From: Phycisphaerales bacterium
Lineage (GTDB): Bacteria > Planctomycetota > Phycisphaerae > Phycisphaerales > SM1A02
Assembly: GCA_022447205.1 (NCBI GenBank)
Contig: JAKVBQ010000013.1
Location: forward strand, 17,810 to 81,809
Length of the DNA stretch: 64,000 nt
Direction: 5' to 3'
In this document: positions 25,290-33,218 of the stretch, piece after piece
How the letters are laid out: every line of letters starts with the position of its first letter
How positions within the stretch are numbered: position 1 is the first letter of the stretch
Notes under the pieces: model-generated
Database searches by the model: none
Told to the model about the DNA's origin: nothing
What the model saw: the letters and a program-made list of their open reading frames with translations, nothing else
Program-made: the position numbers and the translations under genes

Positions 25290-25330
25290 AAGGGCCCGAC
25301 CGTACCGGTTGCGGCATCGGTCTGGCCCTT
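25290..25330 (-). promoter_or_regulatory. Hairpin in the leader of the photolyase gene
   Basis: A 13-position stem, AAGGGCC-C-GACCG with CGGTC-T-GGCCCTT, one internal mismatch and a 15-nt loop, ends 28 nt before the photolyase start. No T-run follows. It may affect mRNA stability or attenuation; the 25331-25586 stretch upstream contains no gene that I recognise on either strand. Confidence 0.4.
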
Positions 25331-25586
25331 CTTCAAACAGAGAAGAACACATTGGATTCCATAGGCATGAATGCCTTGTTGTCCTGGCTGAAAGAGGGCG
25401 GTGGAGGCACCCGTTGGGCACGCTACGTTTTGGGAGCCATCCACCGCCCGAATGGGGGGCCTGCATGGGGGCTGACCTGTCTCGAGTGGCTTCTGGCACG
25501 GTGTGTCCTTCGGACCTCGTGTCGGGGTGTGCCAGAGTTGACTTCGCCACTTGCAGGTTCCTGCCCTGTGCAGGCTCTATTCAGCT

Positions 25587-25678
25587 AAAACGTTCAAAAC
25601 GTTCATTCCGATTTGGATAGTAGCCTGATATCAGGGATTTGAGGACTCTTTTTGGGGCAAATTTCGTCAAAACGTTCA
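25587..25678. promoter_or_regulatory. Three AAAACGTTCA operator-like sites between photolyase and CarH-like gene
   Basis: Exact copies lie at 25587-25596, 25596-25605 (a 9-bp tandem that shares one A) and 25669-25678. Each has the palindromic core AACGTT. They sit in an AT-richer stretch of a high-GC region, between divergent photolyase and MerR/B12 regulator genes, which is the arrangement expected of binding sites for that regulator. Confidence 0.6.
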
Positions 25679-25684
25679 TAATTG

Positions 25685-25720
25685 TCCCTGAATGCCATAC
25701 CGTCTGGCATTCTTCAGGGA
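25685..25720 (+). promoter_or_regulatory. Inverted repeat upstream of the CarH-like gene
   Basis: TCCCTGAATGCCA (25685-25697) is repeated in inverse as TGGCATTCTTCAGGGA (25705-25720), differing only by a 3-nt insertion. It lies 44 nt before the start at 25764, either in the promoter or in the 5' leader. Confidence 0.45.
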
Positions 25721-25763
25721 TGCTGCCCCAGGCGGGGGGCTGCACCGAGGACTGGATCACTGC

Positions 25764-26660
25764 ATGAACAGGTTCGTCTCACCCAAGGAACTGGCAACCT
25801 CGATCGGGGCGAGTGAGTCCTCGTTGAAGCGCTGGGTCGACAACGGCCATCTCGAGGTGACCAGGACTGCCGGTGGGCATCGCCGGATTCCGATCAATGA
25901 AGCCGTCCGTTTCATTCGTGATCGCGGGCTTCATCTGGTCCGTCCGGACGTTCTGGGCCTTGCCCCAAGCCTTGATCTCACTCAGGAGGCCCATCTGGAG
26001 CTTCCCATGGGCAAGCGCCTCTCCAGGTTGCTGATCGAAGGTCGAATGCAGGAAGCCCGGGGCCTGATCATGGCGCTCTTCATGGAAGGCATGACCGTCG
26101 CCGAGATCGCGGATGGCCCCATCGCCACCGCCTTTGAGGAGATCGGGGAGCTCTGGCACCACTCTGAAACGGGCATCATCATCGAACACAGGGCGACGGA
26201 AGCCATCATCTACGCGATCAACGTGATTCGTCCGTTGCTCGAAGTGGACCCCGGAGAGACATCGCTGACCGCGATCGGTTGTTCTCTTTCGGGTGATCCC
26301 TACATCCTGCCTCCGTTGCTGGCTGCCGTCTCGATTCTCGAGCTGGGATTCAGGTCGATCGCGCTTGGCCCCGATCTTCCCTTCAGGGTGCTTGCGAACG
26401 AGGTCAAGCGTCTCCGGCCCGAGTTGATCTGGCTGAGTACGAGCCTCGTGCCCGATCCCAAGGGCGTTTCCGCCATGCTTGCCGAGCTTGGTGAGGAGGT
26501 CGCCTCCTGGGGTGGTCTCATCGTCCTGGGCGGGCGGGAAGCCCATCTCCTGGACTACCCGGAATCACCGGCAATCCAGTCGTGTTCAAGCATGCAGGGC
26601 CTCGTGGAAGTGGCCGGCTGGATCGATCGGACCAGAAGATCAGACGATACAGCCGCCTGA
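25764..26660 (+). CDS. CarH-like MerR-family regulator with B12-binding domain
   Basis: A 298-residue transcription factor. Residues 3-65 form a MerR-type winged helix (VSPKELATSIGASESSLKRW, TAGGHRRIP). The middle four-helix B12 cap domain keeps the Wx9EH motif at Trp131, Glu141 and His142, the very positions known from Thermus thermophilus CarH, where they contact adenosylcobalamin and sense light. The C-terminal Rossmann-like cobalamin domain (about 167-290) lacks the ligand His of the ExHxxG motif: the loop reads SGDPYILPP and no His occurs between residues 142 and about 270. The ATG 25764 is chosen since it begins the HTH; the upstream in-frame ATG 25692 lies in an inverted repeat. It is divergent from phrB and likely controls it. 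Confidence 0.85.
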   Translation: MNRFVSPKELATSIGASESSLKRWVDNGHLEVTRTAGGHRRIPINEAVRFIRDRGLHLVRPDVLGLAPSLDLTQEAHLELPMGKRLSRLLIEGRMQEARGLIMALFMEGMTVAEIADGPIATAFEEIGELWHHSETGIIIEHRATEAIIYAINVIRPLLEVDPGETSLTAIGCSLSGDPYILPPLLAAVSILELGFRSIALGPDLPFRVLANEVKRLRPELIWLSTSLVPDPKGVSAMLAELGEEVASWGGLIVLGGREAHLLDYPESPAIQSCSSMQGLVEVAGWIDRTRRSDDTAA

Positions 26661-26725
26661 TTCCGCTCAATCCAAGCCCTCATTTTCGGCCTCCAGGGTG
26701 TTTTTCCCCCCTCCGAGGCCTGAGA

Positions 26726-26746
26726 AGTCCCCTCCTGGGGGCTTTC
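26726..26746 (+). terminator. Weak terminator-like hairpin after the CarH-like gene
   Basis: CCCC-TCCT-GGGG followed by GCTTTC. Short stem and poor T-run; a second, looser pairing (GGCCTC 26688-26693 with GAGGCC 26715-26720) lies just upstream. Confidence 0.3.
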
Positions 26747-26827
26747 ATGCAATGACTTTCGGAAATAATGTCGGCTGACGGACGTTCTCATGACTGCCAG
26801 ATTCCTACCTTGTCCGATGGAGTTTCC

Positions 26828-29455
26828 ATGGACCATCCTGCCGCCCAATCGAGTCATGCTGGAGCGACTCCTCGTCTCATCCTGTCCGGTTTCTTCGTGA
26901 TCTCATGCTTCACCGGGACCGTCCTCGGGCAGTCGGAAGAAGTCCTGTCCCAGCAGGACGTCGCCTTCTTTGAATCCAAGATTCGCCCGATCCTCATCGA
27001 GCACTGCTTCGATTGCCATGCTTCCGACTCGGACCGCATTCGAGGTGGGCTCGTTCTCGACTCGAAGGAAGGTTGGCAGGTCGGCGGGATCTCCGGGCCC
27101 GCCATCGTTCCCGGTGACCCTGATGCGAGCCTTCTGATCGAATCGATCCGATGGGAGGACGAGGACTTCCAGATGCCGCCACGTCGGAAACTTTCCGACT
27201 CCGACATCAGCCTCCTCGAGGAGTGGGTCAGACGAGGAGCACCCGACCCCCGAGTGACCGTGCTGATCAGTGCAGAGGAAGGGCATGCCCTCGCGATTCC
27301 GGGTGGCGGCGTGCCCAAGGAGGCGGGCAAGGACCATTGGGCCTTCCAGCCGATCCTGTCCCCTGAAGCGCCGGAAGTCTTCAACGAGGACTGGGCGGAC
27401 TCCGACATCGATCGATTCATCCTTCGAAGACTCGAGGAGGCCGATCTGAAGCCGGCACGTGATGCAGATCGCGAGACGCTCATCCGACGCCTGAGTTTCG
27501 ATCTTCGGGGCATCCAGCCTTCGCCGGAGGACATCGAGGCCTTCGTGTCCGATCGTTCACCTTCCGCGTACGAACGTCTGGTCGACCGCTACCTCGGTGA
27601 TCATGAGTTCGGTGAGCGGTGGGGGAGGCACTGGCTTGATGTCGCCAGGTATGCCGAGTCGAGTGGCAAGGAAAACGATATTCCATACCCATACGCCTGG
27701 CGGTACAGGGACTGGGTCATCAAGGCATTCAACGAGGACCTGCCTTATGACGAATTCGTCCGCGCGCAGATTGCCGGGGACCTTCTTCCCGTGCGCTCCG
27801 TCGAGGATGCGACCGATCAGCTCGTCGCCACCGGATATCTCGCGATCGGTTCCAAGAGCCATCAGGAACGAAACCGCCAGCAGTTCATTCTCGATGTCGC
27901 TGACGAACAGATCGACGCGATCACCCAGGGGATGCTCGGCCTGACCGTGTCCTGCGCCCGATGCCATGACCACAAGTACGATCCGATCAGTCAGAAGGAC
28001 TACTACCAGCTTGCCGGGGTCTTCATCTCAAGCGAGCCTCTCTTCGGCGGATCCGCGACGAATCGCTCGATGAGTTCGGACCTCTACACGCTGCCCGGCA
28101 GGGATGACATTCCGCTGGGCATGCCGATGCCTGCCGAGGTGTATGAACGAATCCTCTCCCTCGCCGACAGGACCGAACGTGAGATCGAGACACTTCGCGA
28201 AAGAGCCCAGACCGAGGGAAGAGGCAGTTCAGCGTCGCAGATGCTGCGCCTCGCCACGAATCGACTTGCTCCCCTCGTCGATGCCATGGAGCGCTATGAC
28301 GAAGAGGGCAATCCCACCAGCGCGATGTATCGAGCGATGGGTTGTCGCGATCGGGATGGTGCCCGTGATGCCAACCTGCTCGTTCGAGGAGAACTTGATC
28401 AGCCCTCCGACCTCGTGCCCAGGGGCATTCCCCCCATTGCACATCTCGAGGAGCCCCTTCTCGTTTCGGAAGGAAGCGGTCGTCTCGGTTTCGCGGAGTG
28501 GATCGTCTCGACCGACAATCCGCTCACGTCTCGAGTCATGGTCAACCGGATCTGGCTGCATCTCTTCGGTGCGGGAATCGTCACCTCCACCGAGAATTTC
28601 GGGTTGGAGGGCAAGGCCCCGACGCATCCCGAGCTTCTGGACCATCTCGCCTCCAGCTTCATGGCCCAGGGCTGGTCGACCAAGTCGCTCATACGTGAGA
28701 TCGTGCTGAGCCGCGCCTATCGGATGAGCTCGAGGAGCAATGGCGCGGGTCCTCGGATCGATCCGGAAAACACCCTGTACTGGCGGATGGCACCGCGTCG
28801 TCTCGAGGGCGAGGCGATACGTGATGCGATCCTCGTGGCTTCAGGCACCCTGGAAGGCACGCCGCAGGTCGGGTCACCGGTCGCCTGGGCGGCCGGCAGG
28901 GCATCCACGAGCCAGATCCAGACGCTTCTCCCGTCGAACCACCGTTCGGTGTACATGCCGATCCTGCGTGGGACGGTGCCTGCCTTCCTGGACACCTTCG
29001 ACCTGGCGGAACCATCTTTCGTCGTTGGTGATCGTGATGAGACCAGTGTTCCGTCACAGGCCCTGTACCTTCTCAACGACCCCTGGGTCACCGAGCAGGC
29101 CGACGTGATGGCCAGGGAGCTCCTCGGAATGAGGGCCGACGACGAGGAGCGGGCACGCGTGGCGTTCATGAGGACGCTCGGTCGAGAGCCGACCGCTTCT
29201 GAAATGGGTTCCGTGCGCTCCTTCTTCCGGGACTTCGGCCGACTTGATTCTGAAGGCAATGCCTTCGAGCAGCCCGAAGGCACGAGGCGTTTCAACGAGG
29301 GCGTGGGCAATCGATCGCAGCGACGCGCTGCCATTCGGGAACGAATGCGTGCCCGGGGCCGGGACATCCCCGAACCACTCGATGCCCGTGAAGTCGCGTG
29401 GAGTGCATTCTGCCAGTCGCTCTTCGCCTGCGCTGAATTCCGGTACATCAACTGA
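26828..29455 (+). CDS. PSD1 planctomycete cytochrome-domain protein (DUF1549/DUF1553)
   Basis: An 875-residue exported protein of a family amplified in Planctomycetota. After a signal peptide (hydrophobic near 17-35) comes a cytochrome c-like PSCyt1 domain with heme motif CFDCH, then DUF1549 (FILRRLEEADLKPARDADR ... ERWGRHWLDVARYAES) with a second Cys-rich motif CARCHDHKYDP, and C-terminal DUF1553 (NPLTSRVMVNRIWLHLFG, THPELLDHLA, LNDPWVTEQADVMAREL). The biochemical role is unproven; such pairs are often linked to polysaccharide use or extracellular redox. The ATG 26828 has GGAG five nt upstream. The DUF1501 gene follows after 11 nt in one operon, the standard arrangement. Confidence 0.93.
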   Translation: MDHPAAQSSHAGATPRLILSGFFVISCFTGTVLGQSEEVLSQQDVAFFESKIRPILIEHCFDCHASDSDRIRGGLVLDSKEGWQVGGISGPAIVPGDPDASLLIESIRWEDEDFQMPPRRKLSDSDISLLEEWVRRGAPDPRVTVLISAEEGHALAIPGGGVPKEAGKDHWAFQPILSPEAPEVFNEDWADSDIDRFILRRLEEADLKPARDADRETLIRRLSFDLRGIQPSPEDIEAFVSDRSPSAYERLVDRYLGDHEFGERWGRHWLDVARYAESSGKENDIPYPYAWRYRDWVIKAFNEDLPYDEFVRAQIAGDLLPVRSVEDATDQLVATGYLAIGSKSHQERNRQQFILDVADEQIDAITQGMLGLTVSCARCHDHKYDPISQKDYYQLAGVFISSEPLFGGSATNRSMSSDLYTLPGRDDIPLGMPMPAEVYERILSLADRTEREIETLRERAQTEGRGSSASQMLRLATNRLAPLVDAMERYDEEGNPTSAMYRAMGCRDRDGARDANLLVRGELDQPSDLVPRGIPPIAHLEEPLLVSEGSGRLGFAEWIVSTDNPLTSRVMVNRIWLHLFGAGIVTSTENFGLEGKAPTHPELLDHLASSFMAQGWSTKSLIREIVLSRAYRMSSRSNGAGPRIDPENTLYWRMAPRRLEGEAIRDAILVASGTLEGTPQVGSPVAWAAGRASTSQIQTLLPSNHRSVYMPILRGTVPAFLDTFDLAEPSFVVGDRDETSVPSQALYLLNDPWVTEQADVMARELLGMRADDEERARVAFMRTLGREPTASEMGSVRSFFRDFGRLDSEGNAFEQPEGTRRFNEGVGNRSQRRAAIRERMRARGRDIPEPLDAREVAWSAFCQSLFACAEFRYIN

Positions 29456-29466
29456 GGAGACGGACC

Positions 29467-30900
29467 ATGACGATGTGCAATGATGGTTTCTGCAACAACC
29501 GCTCCTATGCACTCTCACGCAGGGACATGCTGAAGGGTGTGTCATGCGGATTCGGCATGCTGGCCTTCTCCGGCATCGCGCAGGCGATGGCCCTGCGCAC
29601 GATGTCCCAGGACAATCCGCTTGCTCCCAAGGATCCGCACTACGCGGCCACCGCGAAGCGTGTCATCTTCCTCTGCATGGCGGGGGGGCCGAGCCACCTC
29701 GACATGTTCGATTACAAGCCGAAACTGGTCGCGGATGACGGCAAGGCACTCTCCTCGGGACGTCGACGGAATGCGAAGCTCATGGGATCTCCGTTCAAGT
29801 TCTCCCAGCATGGAGAGAGCGGGACCTGGTTCAGCGAACTCGTTCCCAACATCGCGACCCATGCCGACCGGATCTGCATGTTGAATGGAATGCACACCGA
29901 CATCCCTGCCCACGCGCAGGCCTTCGTCCAGATGCACACCGGTTCCTTCCAGTTCGTGCGGCCGTCCCTCGGCGCATGGACCTTGTACGGGCTTGGCACC
30001 GAGAACGAGAACCTGCCCGGGTTCGTGACGATTTCGCCGCCCGGGGGCAATGGTGGCGCCCAGAACTATGGCAGCGCCTTCCTGCCTGCGATCAATCAGG
30101 GGACCCGCATCGGAGGCGTCGGCCGCAATGCCGGTCGCGGTGATGGCGGAACCCAGGGAGCGATTCCGAACATCGCACAGGATCGACTGACAAGGGCGGG
30201 TCAGCGTGAACAGATCGATCTCGTCCAGAAGATCAACGAGGGCTCCATCCGAAGAGGTGGGGACACCGAGGAGATCGAGGGCGTCATCCAGAGCTACGAA
30301 CTCGCCTTCAGGATGCAGGACACCCTGCCTCGTGTCCTCGACATCGCCAACATCGACCAGCGCACGCGTGATCTCTACGGACTCGACGCGGAAGCCACGT
30401 CAGGCTTCGGACGCCAGTGCCTCATGGCCCGCCAGCTGGCGGAGAATGGTGTGAGGTTCATCGAGGTCGGCGCCGGCGGCTGGGATCACCACCGAAACCT
30501 CCGGCAGTCCATGGCTGACAGTTGCGAGAGCATCGATCGTCCCATCGCCGGCCTCCTCACCGATCTTGAGGAGCGTGGCATGCTCGAGGACACGCTCGTC
30601 CTCTATGGCGGGGAGTTCGGGCGGACTCCCGACGCACAGAACGGCGATGGCAGGGATCACAACGCAAAGGGCTTCACGATGTGGATGGCCGGTGGGGGAG
30701 CGAAGGGCGGCTTGACCCATGGGTCGACCGACGACTACGGAGCCGAGGCCGTCGATGGCAGGATCCACATCCATGACTGGCATGCAACGATCCTCCACAT
30801 GCTCGGGATGGACCATGAGAGCCTCACCTACCAGCATGCGGGTCGCGACTTCAGACTGACCGATGTGCATGGGAACATCGTCAGGGAGATCCTTGCCTAG
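29467..30900 (+). CDS. DUF1501 protein with twin-arginine signal
   Basis: A 477-residue protein of the sulfatase/alkaline-phosphatase-like DUF1501 family. The N-terminus has a Tat signal (LSRRDMLKG, then a hydrophobic stretch). Family motifs are FLCMAGGPSHLDMFDYKP, MLNGMHTDIPAHAQA, FIEVGAGGWDHH, LYGGEFGRTPDAQ, GRDHNAKGF and HIHDWHATILHMLG; the Asp/His residues in these are probably metal ligands. GAGGAG lies upstream of the ATG. It is partner to the preceding PSD1 gene and probably exported folded through Tat (tatA is at 12189). Confidence 0.93.
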   Translation: MTMCNDGFCNNRSYALSRRDMLKGVSCGFGMLAFSGIAQAMALRTMSQDNPLAPKDPHYAATAKRVIFLCMAGGPSHLDMFDYKPKLVADDGKALSSGRRRNAKLMGSPFKFSQHGESGTWFSELVPNIATHADRICMLNGMHTDIPAHAQAFVQMHTGSFQFVRPSLGAWTLYGLGTENENLPGFVTISPPGGNGGAQNYGSAFLPAINQGTRIGGVGRNAGRGDGGTQGAIPNIAQDRLTRAGQREQIDLVQKINEGSIRRGGDTEEIEGVIQSYELAFRMQDTLPRVLDIANIDQRTRDLYGLDAEATSGFGRQCLMARQLAENGVRFIEVGAGGWDHHRNLRQSMADSCESIDRPIAGLLTDLEERGMLEDTLVLYGGEFGRTPDAQNGDGRDHNAKGFTMWMAGGGAKGGLTHGSTDDYGAEAVDGRIHIHDWHATILHMLGMDHESLTYQHAGRDFRLTDVHGNIVREILA

Positions 30901-30923
30901 CAGTGCAAGTCGCTCCTGCTCGA

Positions 30924-30958
30924 TCGACCTCCGGTCGACCGAGGTTTTCAGTTTTCAT
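30924..30958 (+). terminator. Terminator between DUF1501 and convergent beta-helix gene
   Basis: ACCT-C-CGG with loop TCGA and CCG-AGGT form a 7-bp stem with one bulge (30927-30945), followed by TTTTCAGTTTTC on the plus strand. Confidence 0.5.
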
Positions 30959-30979
30959 GCCGTCGGGGCATCGTCGCGC

Positions 30980-33163
30980 TCAGGAACATGGCCCCCAGCT
31001 CGCCAGGACGATTGCAAGGTCGGCGCCATCCACGGCACCGTCCCCATTGAGGTCCTCCTGGCATCCGGTGCATGCTCCCCAGCTTCCGAGGATCAGCGAG
31101 AGATCACTGCCGCTGACAGCGCCATCTCCGTCGAGGTCCGCAGGGCACGTCGAGCAGCTGGAGGCGATGATGTTGCCGCCGAGGTCACCGATGTTCCCGG
31201 ATGTCTGGGAGGGACTGTTGCCGCAGATGGTCGAATCCTGAAGCGTGGTGTACTGCGTCGCCCGGATTCCGCCACCGAGGAGTCCGCAGGTGTTGCTCAC
31301 GACCTCGCAGTCTTCGATGGAGTTGCCGTACCTTCCGTTGAAGATTGCGCCGCCGTTCTCGAGTGCCTCGTTGTTCTCGAGTCGGGACCCCGTGATCTGG
31401 CAGTCGAGTGATCCCGAGTCGAGATGCACCGCACCGCCATCCTCGGTCGCGCTGTTGTCATTGAACGTCGAGTCCGTGATGACCACGGAACTTCCGTCGC
31501 TCGCACCGATCGCGCCTCCATCACCGTCGCACTCGTTCTCGGAGAAGGTGCTGTTGCTGATCGTCACGCTCGCACCGCCTTCCGTGAACACGGCGCCGCC
31601 CCTGTAGTCGTTTGGTCCCGAGACGATGTTCCTGATGAATTCGCAGTCATCGATCTCGACCGTGCAGTCATCCAGGCAGAGTGCCCCGCCTCGATCACCC
31701 GACGAATTGTCGGAGAACGTGCACCCGATGAAACTGCAGGGATCATTCGAATCGTCGTTGTAGATCCAGACCGCTCCGCTGTTGAGGAAGCCCTGTCTGT
31801 TGAATGTGAACGTGCAGTTGACTGCATTGATGACGCCGGAACTGCTCCTGACAGCCGTGCTGTCCGGATGATTGCGTATCTGGCATCCGACCATGTTGAG
31901 CGTGTTCGGATGCTGTGCACCGGTGTAGCGGACCGCGTCGATCGCATCGGCCCATGATCCGGCGTCATTCGCATCGAACACGCAGTTCACGAGGTTGGTC
32001 GGGCTTGAATTCAGGTACAAGGCGCCCCCGTGAAACACGGCGTCGTTCCCTGTAAAGGTCGAATTGCTCAATTCGAGCGAAGGGCAGTCCAGTGCGAAGA
32101 TGGCCCCTCCGTTTCGGAATCCTGTCCCGACGTCGATCATGGACTGGTCTGAGAAAGTACAGTCATCGAACGTGAATTCTCCGAGTTCGAGCCAGCAACC
32201 CGACCCTCCGTAGGAGGATTCGTTGACCTCGAAGTCCGAGTCCGTGACCTGCATTGTCCCGATGTTGTCGAAGTAGATCGCTCCTCCGCTCTTGCCGCTG
32301 TCATTGAGCCGGAGCAGGGAATCGGAGATCGTCAGGGTCCTCTCGCCGCCTTGATCGAGTGGATCACCCACGTAGATCGCGCCGCCTCTCTCGTCGGCCT
32401 CGTTGTCAAGGAGGTTGCAGTTCCTCAGGGTCACTTCCCCAGTGCCGATGATGGCGATCGCTCCGCCACCTGAGCTGTCCGCATCGGATGCGATCACCGA
32501 TCTTCCCCCGACAAGCGATGAGTTCGAGATCAGGCTCGTCTCGGTGTCTGCAGCCAGGCAGATGTGTCCGCCGTAGTAGGATTCATTCGAGTTCATGGTG
32601 GTGTCGTCCATGTTCAGCCACCCCATACTGAGGGCTCCGCCACCGATCAGTCCCGAGTTCCCGGAAAGGACGGACTGATAGGTGCTGAAACTGGAGCCTT
32701 CCGCGACATAGACACCTCCGCCGTAGATCGCTGCATTCGTGTGCAGGGTGCAGTCGTGGATCGTGGCACTGCCTCCATCCCAGATGTTCATGGCTCCGCC
32801 ATAGCTGAACCATCCAGAGACGATTCCCGACCCTCCGGTGAGCACGAGGTTCTCGAGGAAGACGCCACCATTGAACGGAGTGTTCGCGATCTCGACCACC
32901 GTTCCGCTGGAATTGCCGTCTATGACGACATCACCCGGGTCTCCTTCGCCGATCACCCAGCACGTCTTGTCCGAAAGAACGAGATTCTCGTTGTAGGTTC
33001 CTGGTTCGACCATGATGTACCAGCCGGGACCACCTGATCCGGGTATCGCATCCCATGCCTGCTGGATCGTTGGATACTCCGAAGGCACGTAGTACGTGTC
33101 TGCAAGTCCAGAGTTGGACGCACTGACTACAAGGAATGCGATCACGGTGGCACATCTGGTCAT
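30980..33163 (-). CDS. Secreted parallel beta-helix protein with C-terminal dockerin-like domain
   Basis: A 727-residue exported protein. Signal peptide 1-22, then the start of a pectate-lyase-like fold (YYVPSEYPTIQQAWDAI), followed by some 25 rungs of a right-handed beta-helix with recurrent NDNSATEDGGAVHLDSG-type text. The last 55 residues are two EF-hand repeats (DLDGDGAVSGSDLSLILGSW, DLNGDGAVDGADLAIVLASW). The ATG 33163 has GGAGGAG seven nt upstream. No catalytic residues of pectate lyases were recognisable; these proteins resemble the polymorphic outer-membrane/adhesin type of beta-helix. The next gene upstream is a second, larger protein of the same design. Confidence 0.85.
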   Translation of the reverse strand: MTRCATVIAFLVVSASNSGLADTYYVPSEYPTIQQAWDAIPGSGGPGWYIMVEPGTYNENLVLSDKTCWVIGEGDPGDVVIDGNSSGTVVEIANTPFNGGVFLENLVLTGGSGIVSGWFSYGGAMNIWDGGSATIHDCTLHTNAAIYGGGVYVAEGSSFSTYQSVLSGNSGLIGGGALSMGWLNMDDTTMNSNESYYGGHICLAADTETSLISNSSLVGGRSVIASDADSSGGGAIAIIGTGEVTLRNCNLLDNEADERGGAIYVGDPLDQGGERTLTISDSLLRLNDSGKSGGAIYFDNIGTMQVTDSDFEVNESSYGGSGCWLELGEFTFDDCTFSDQSMIDVGTGFRNGGAIFALDCPSLELSNSTFTGNDAVFHGGALYLNSSPTNLVNCVFDANDAGSWADAIDAVRYTGAQHPNTLNMVGCQIRNHPDSTAVRSSSGVINAVNCTFTFNRQGFLNSGAVWIYNDDSNDPCSFIGCTFSDNSSGDRGGALCLDDCTVEIDDCEFIRNIVSGPNDYRGGAVFTEGGASVTISNSTFSENECDGDGGAIGASDGSSVVITDSTFNDNSATEDGGAVHLDSGSLDCQITGSRLENNEALENGGAIFNGRYGNSIEDCEVVSNTCGLLGGGIRATQYTTLQDSTICGNSPSQTSGNIGDLGGNIIASSCSTCPADLDGDGAVSGSDLSLILGSWGACTGCQEDLNGDGAVDGADLAIVLASWGPCS

Positions 33164-33218
33164 CTTTGGTCTCCTCCGTTGCCCGGCCTTGGGCAACACG
33201 TGTTCAGATTCACGTTAC

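Noticed and set aside
25262..25586. Cobalamin riboswitch in the photolyase leader, suggested by the B12-domain regulator next door
   Set aside because: No B12-box-like stretch (AGYCAGGAGACC) or CCACTG-type core could be found in a form that folds as expected.
25109..25588. Open frame of 159 codons on the plus strand across the photolyase start
   Set aside because: It runs antisense into the well-supported photolyase gene, has no ribosome site and no recognisable domain.
29467..30900. Annotation of the DUF1501 protein as an arylsulfatase
   Set aside because: The C/S-x-P-x-R sulfatase signature with its formylglycine site is absent, so only the DUF1501 family is claimed.
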